Source of the DNA: a virus
DNA: 47,686 bases
Virus record (IMG/VR): IMGVR_UViG_3300043788_000065
Span: 1 to 47,686 of that record
Direction: 5' to 3' (one strand)
Positions 47,530 to 47,686 of the stretch are shown here, in pieces (the stretch's first letter is position 1; each line of letters starts with the position of its first letter). Below the pieces are notes generated by a model. That model made no database searches, was not told the DNA's origin, and saw only the letters and a program-made list of their open reading frames with translations. The position numbers and the translations under genes were made by a program.

Positions 47530-47686
47530 ATGCCGGTCGAGCTGGAACGCAAACTCAAGAAGGAAGCCAAGGCGCGTCACGTCCGCGACGCGGGCGCATA
47601 CGTCTACGGCACCCTGCGCAAACTCGGCTGGACACCCTCAACACAGAAGGAACCCGCAAATGCCCCCGGCACCCGAAATTCAAAGA
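47530..47686 (+). CDS. Small basic phage protein, running off the right end
   Basis: 52 codons from ATG without a stop: a basic start (LERKLKKEAKARHVRDAGAY) and VYGTLRKLGWTPS, a pattern of small phage proteins. The frame is continuous with the gene at the left end if the ends are joined. A competing ATG at 47660 with AAGGAA upstream starts another frame, which fits the left-end gene only if the join differs by one or two bases. Confidence 0.5.
   Translation, partial: MPVELERKLKKEAKARHVRDAGAYVYGTLRKLGWTPSTQKEPANAPGTRNSK

Overview
The window reads as an essentially complete genome of a tailed double-stranded DNA phage with a short, podovirus-type tail, infecting a GC-rich Gram-negative host. 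Three things support this. There is a full head-and-packaging set (TerS, TerL, portal, scaffold, major capsid). The tail set is of the P22/T7 kind (gp4-like adaptor, nozzle proteins, internal virion proteins), with no sheath or long tape measure. A nested Rz/Rz1 spanin pair implies a host outer membrane. I see no integrase, CI-like repressor, phage single-subunit RNA polymerase, tRNA or CRISPR array, so a virulent lifestyle using host RNA polymerase is the simplest reading. The two ends are probably an arbitrary cut in a circular or permuted map, because the reading frame open at the right end continues in frame into the one open at the left end.

Layout. (1) 1-12934, + strand: a tightly overlapping replication module (DUF2800 Fe-S nuclease, DUF2815 ssDNA-binding protein, family A DNA polymerase, VRR-NUC nuclease, SNF2-type helicase, primase-polymerase/helicase). 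It is followed by a lysis module (GH24 endolysin, membrane protein, Rz/Rz1) and a nucleotide/effector group (metallophosphoesterase, HD hydrolase, DUF3310). (2) 40256 down to 12915, - strand: one long late block. Its promoter-proximal part holds small genes, an FkbM-type methyltransferase and two GT-A-like glycosyltransferase paralogues. Then come packaging, head, tail and ejection genes, a collagen-like fibre and a second holin candidate. (3) 40257-41005: the only large non-coding stretch, dense in direct repeats, paired palindromes and promoter-like elements; the two divergent arms start on either side of it. (4) 41006 to the right end, + strand: a presumed early region of mostly small unknown genes. 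At its centre is an amidoligase-class II glutamine amidotransferase pair, accompanied by tiny membrane proteins, a cysteine-rich lipoprotein and a HicA-like protein.

How it fits together: the intergenic hub would start the rightward early arm, which (circularly) runs into the replication and lysis genes, while the leftward arm makes virions. The capsid and its neighbouring small structural gene look like a separately controlled unit: a promoter-like element lies upstream, a hairpin sits in the 5' leader, and a strong terminator follows. The most unusual content is (a) the amidoligase/GATase operon, (b) a recurrent TGGCAC-N5-TTGC element that matches the sigma-54 promoter consensus, with twin palindromes upstream of one copy, and (c) three or four glycan/methyl-transfer-like genes embedded in the packaging and head operon.
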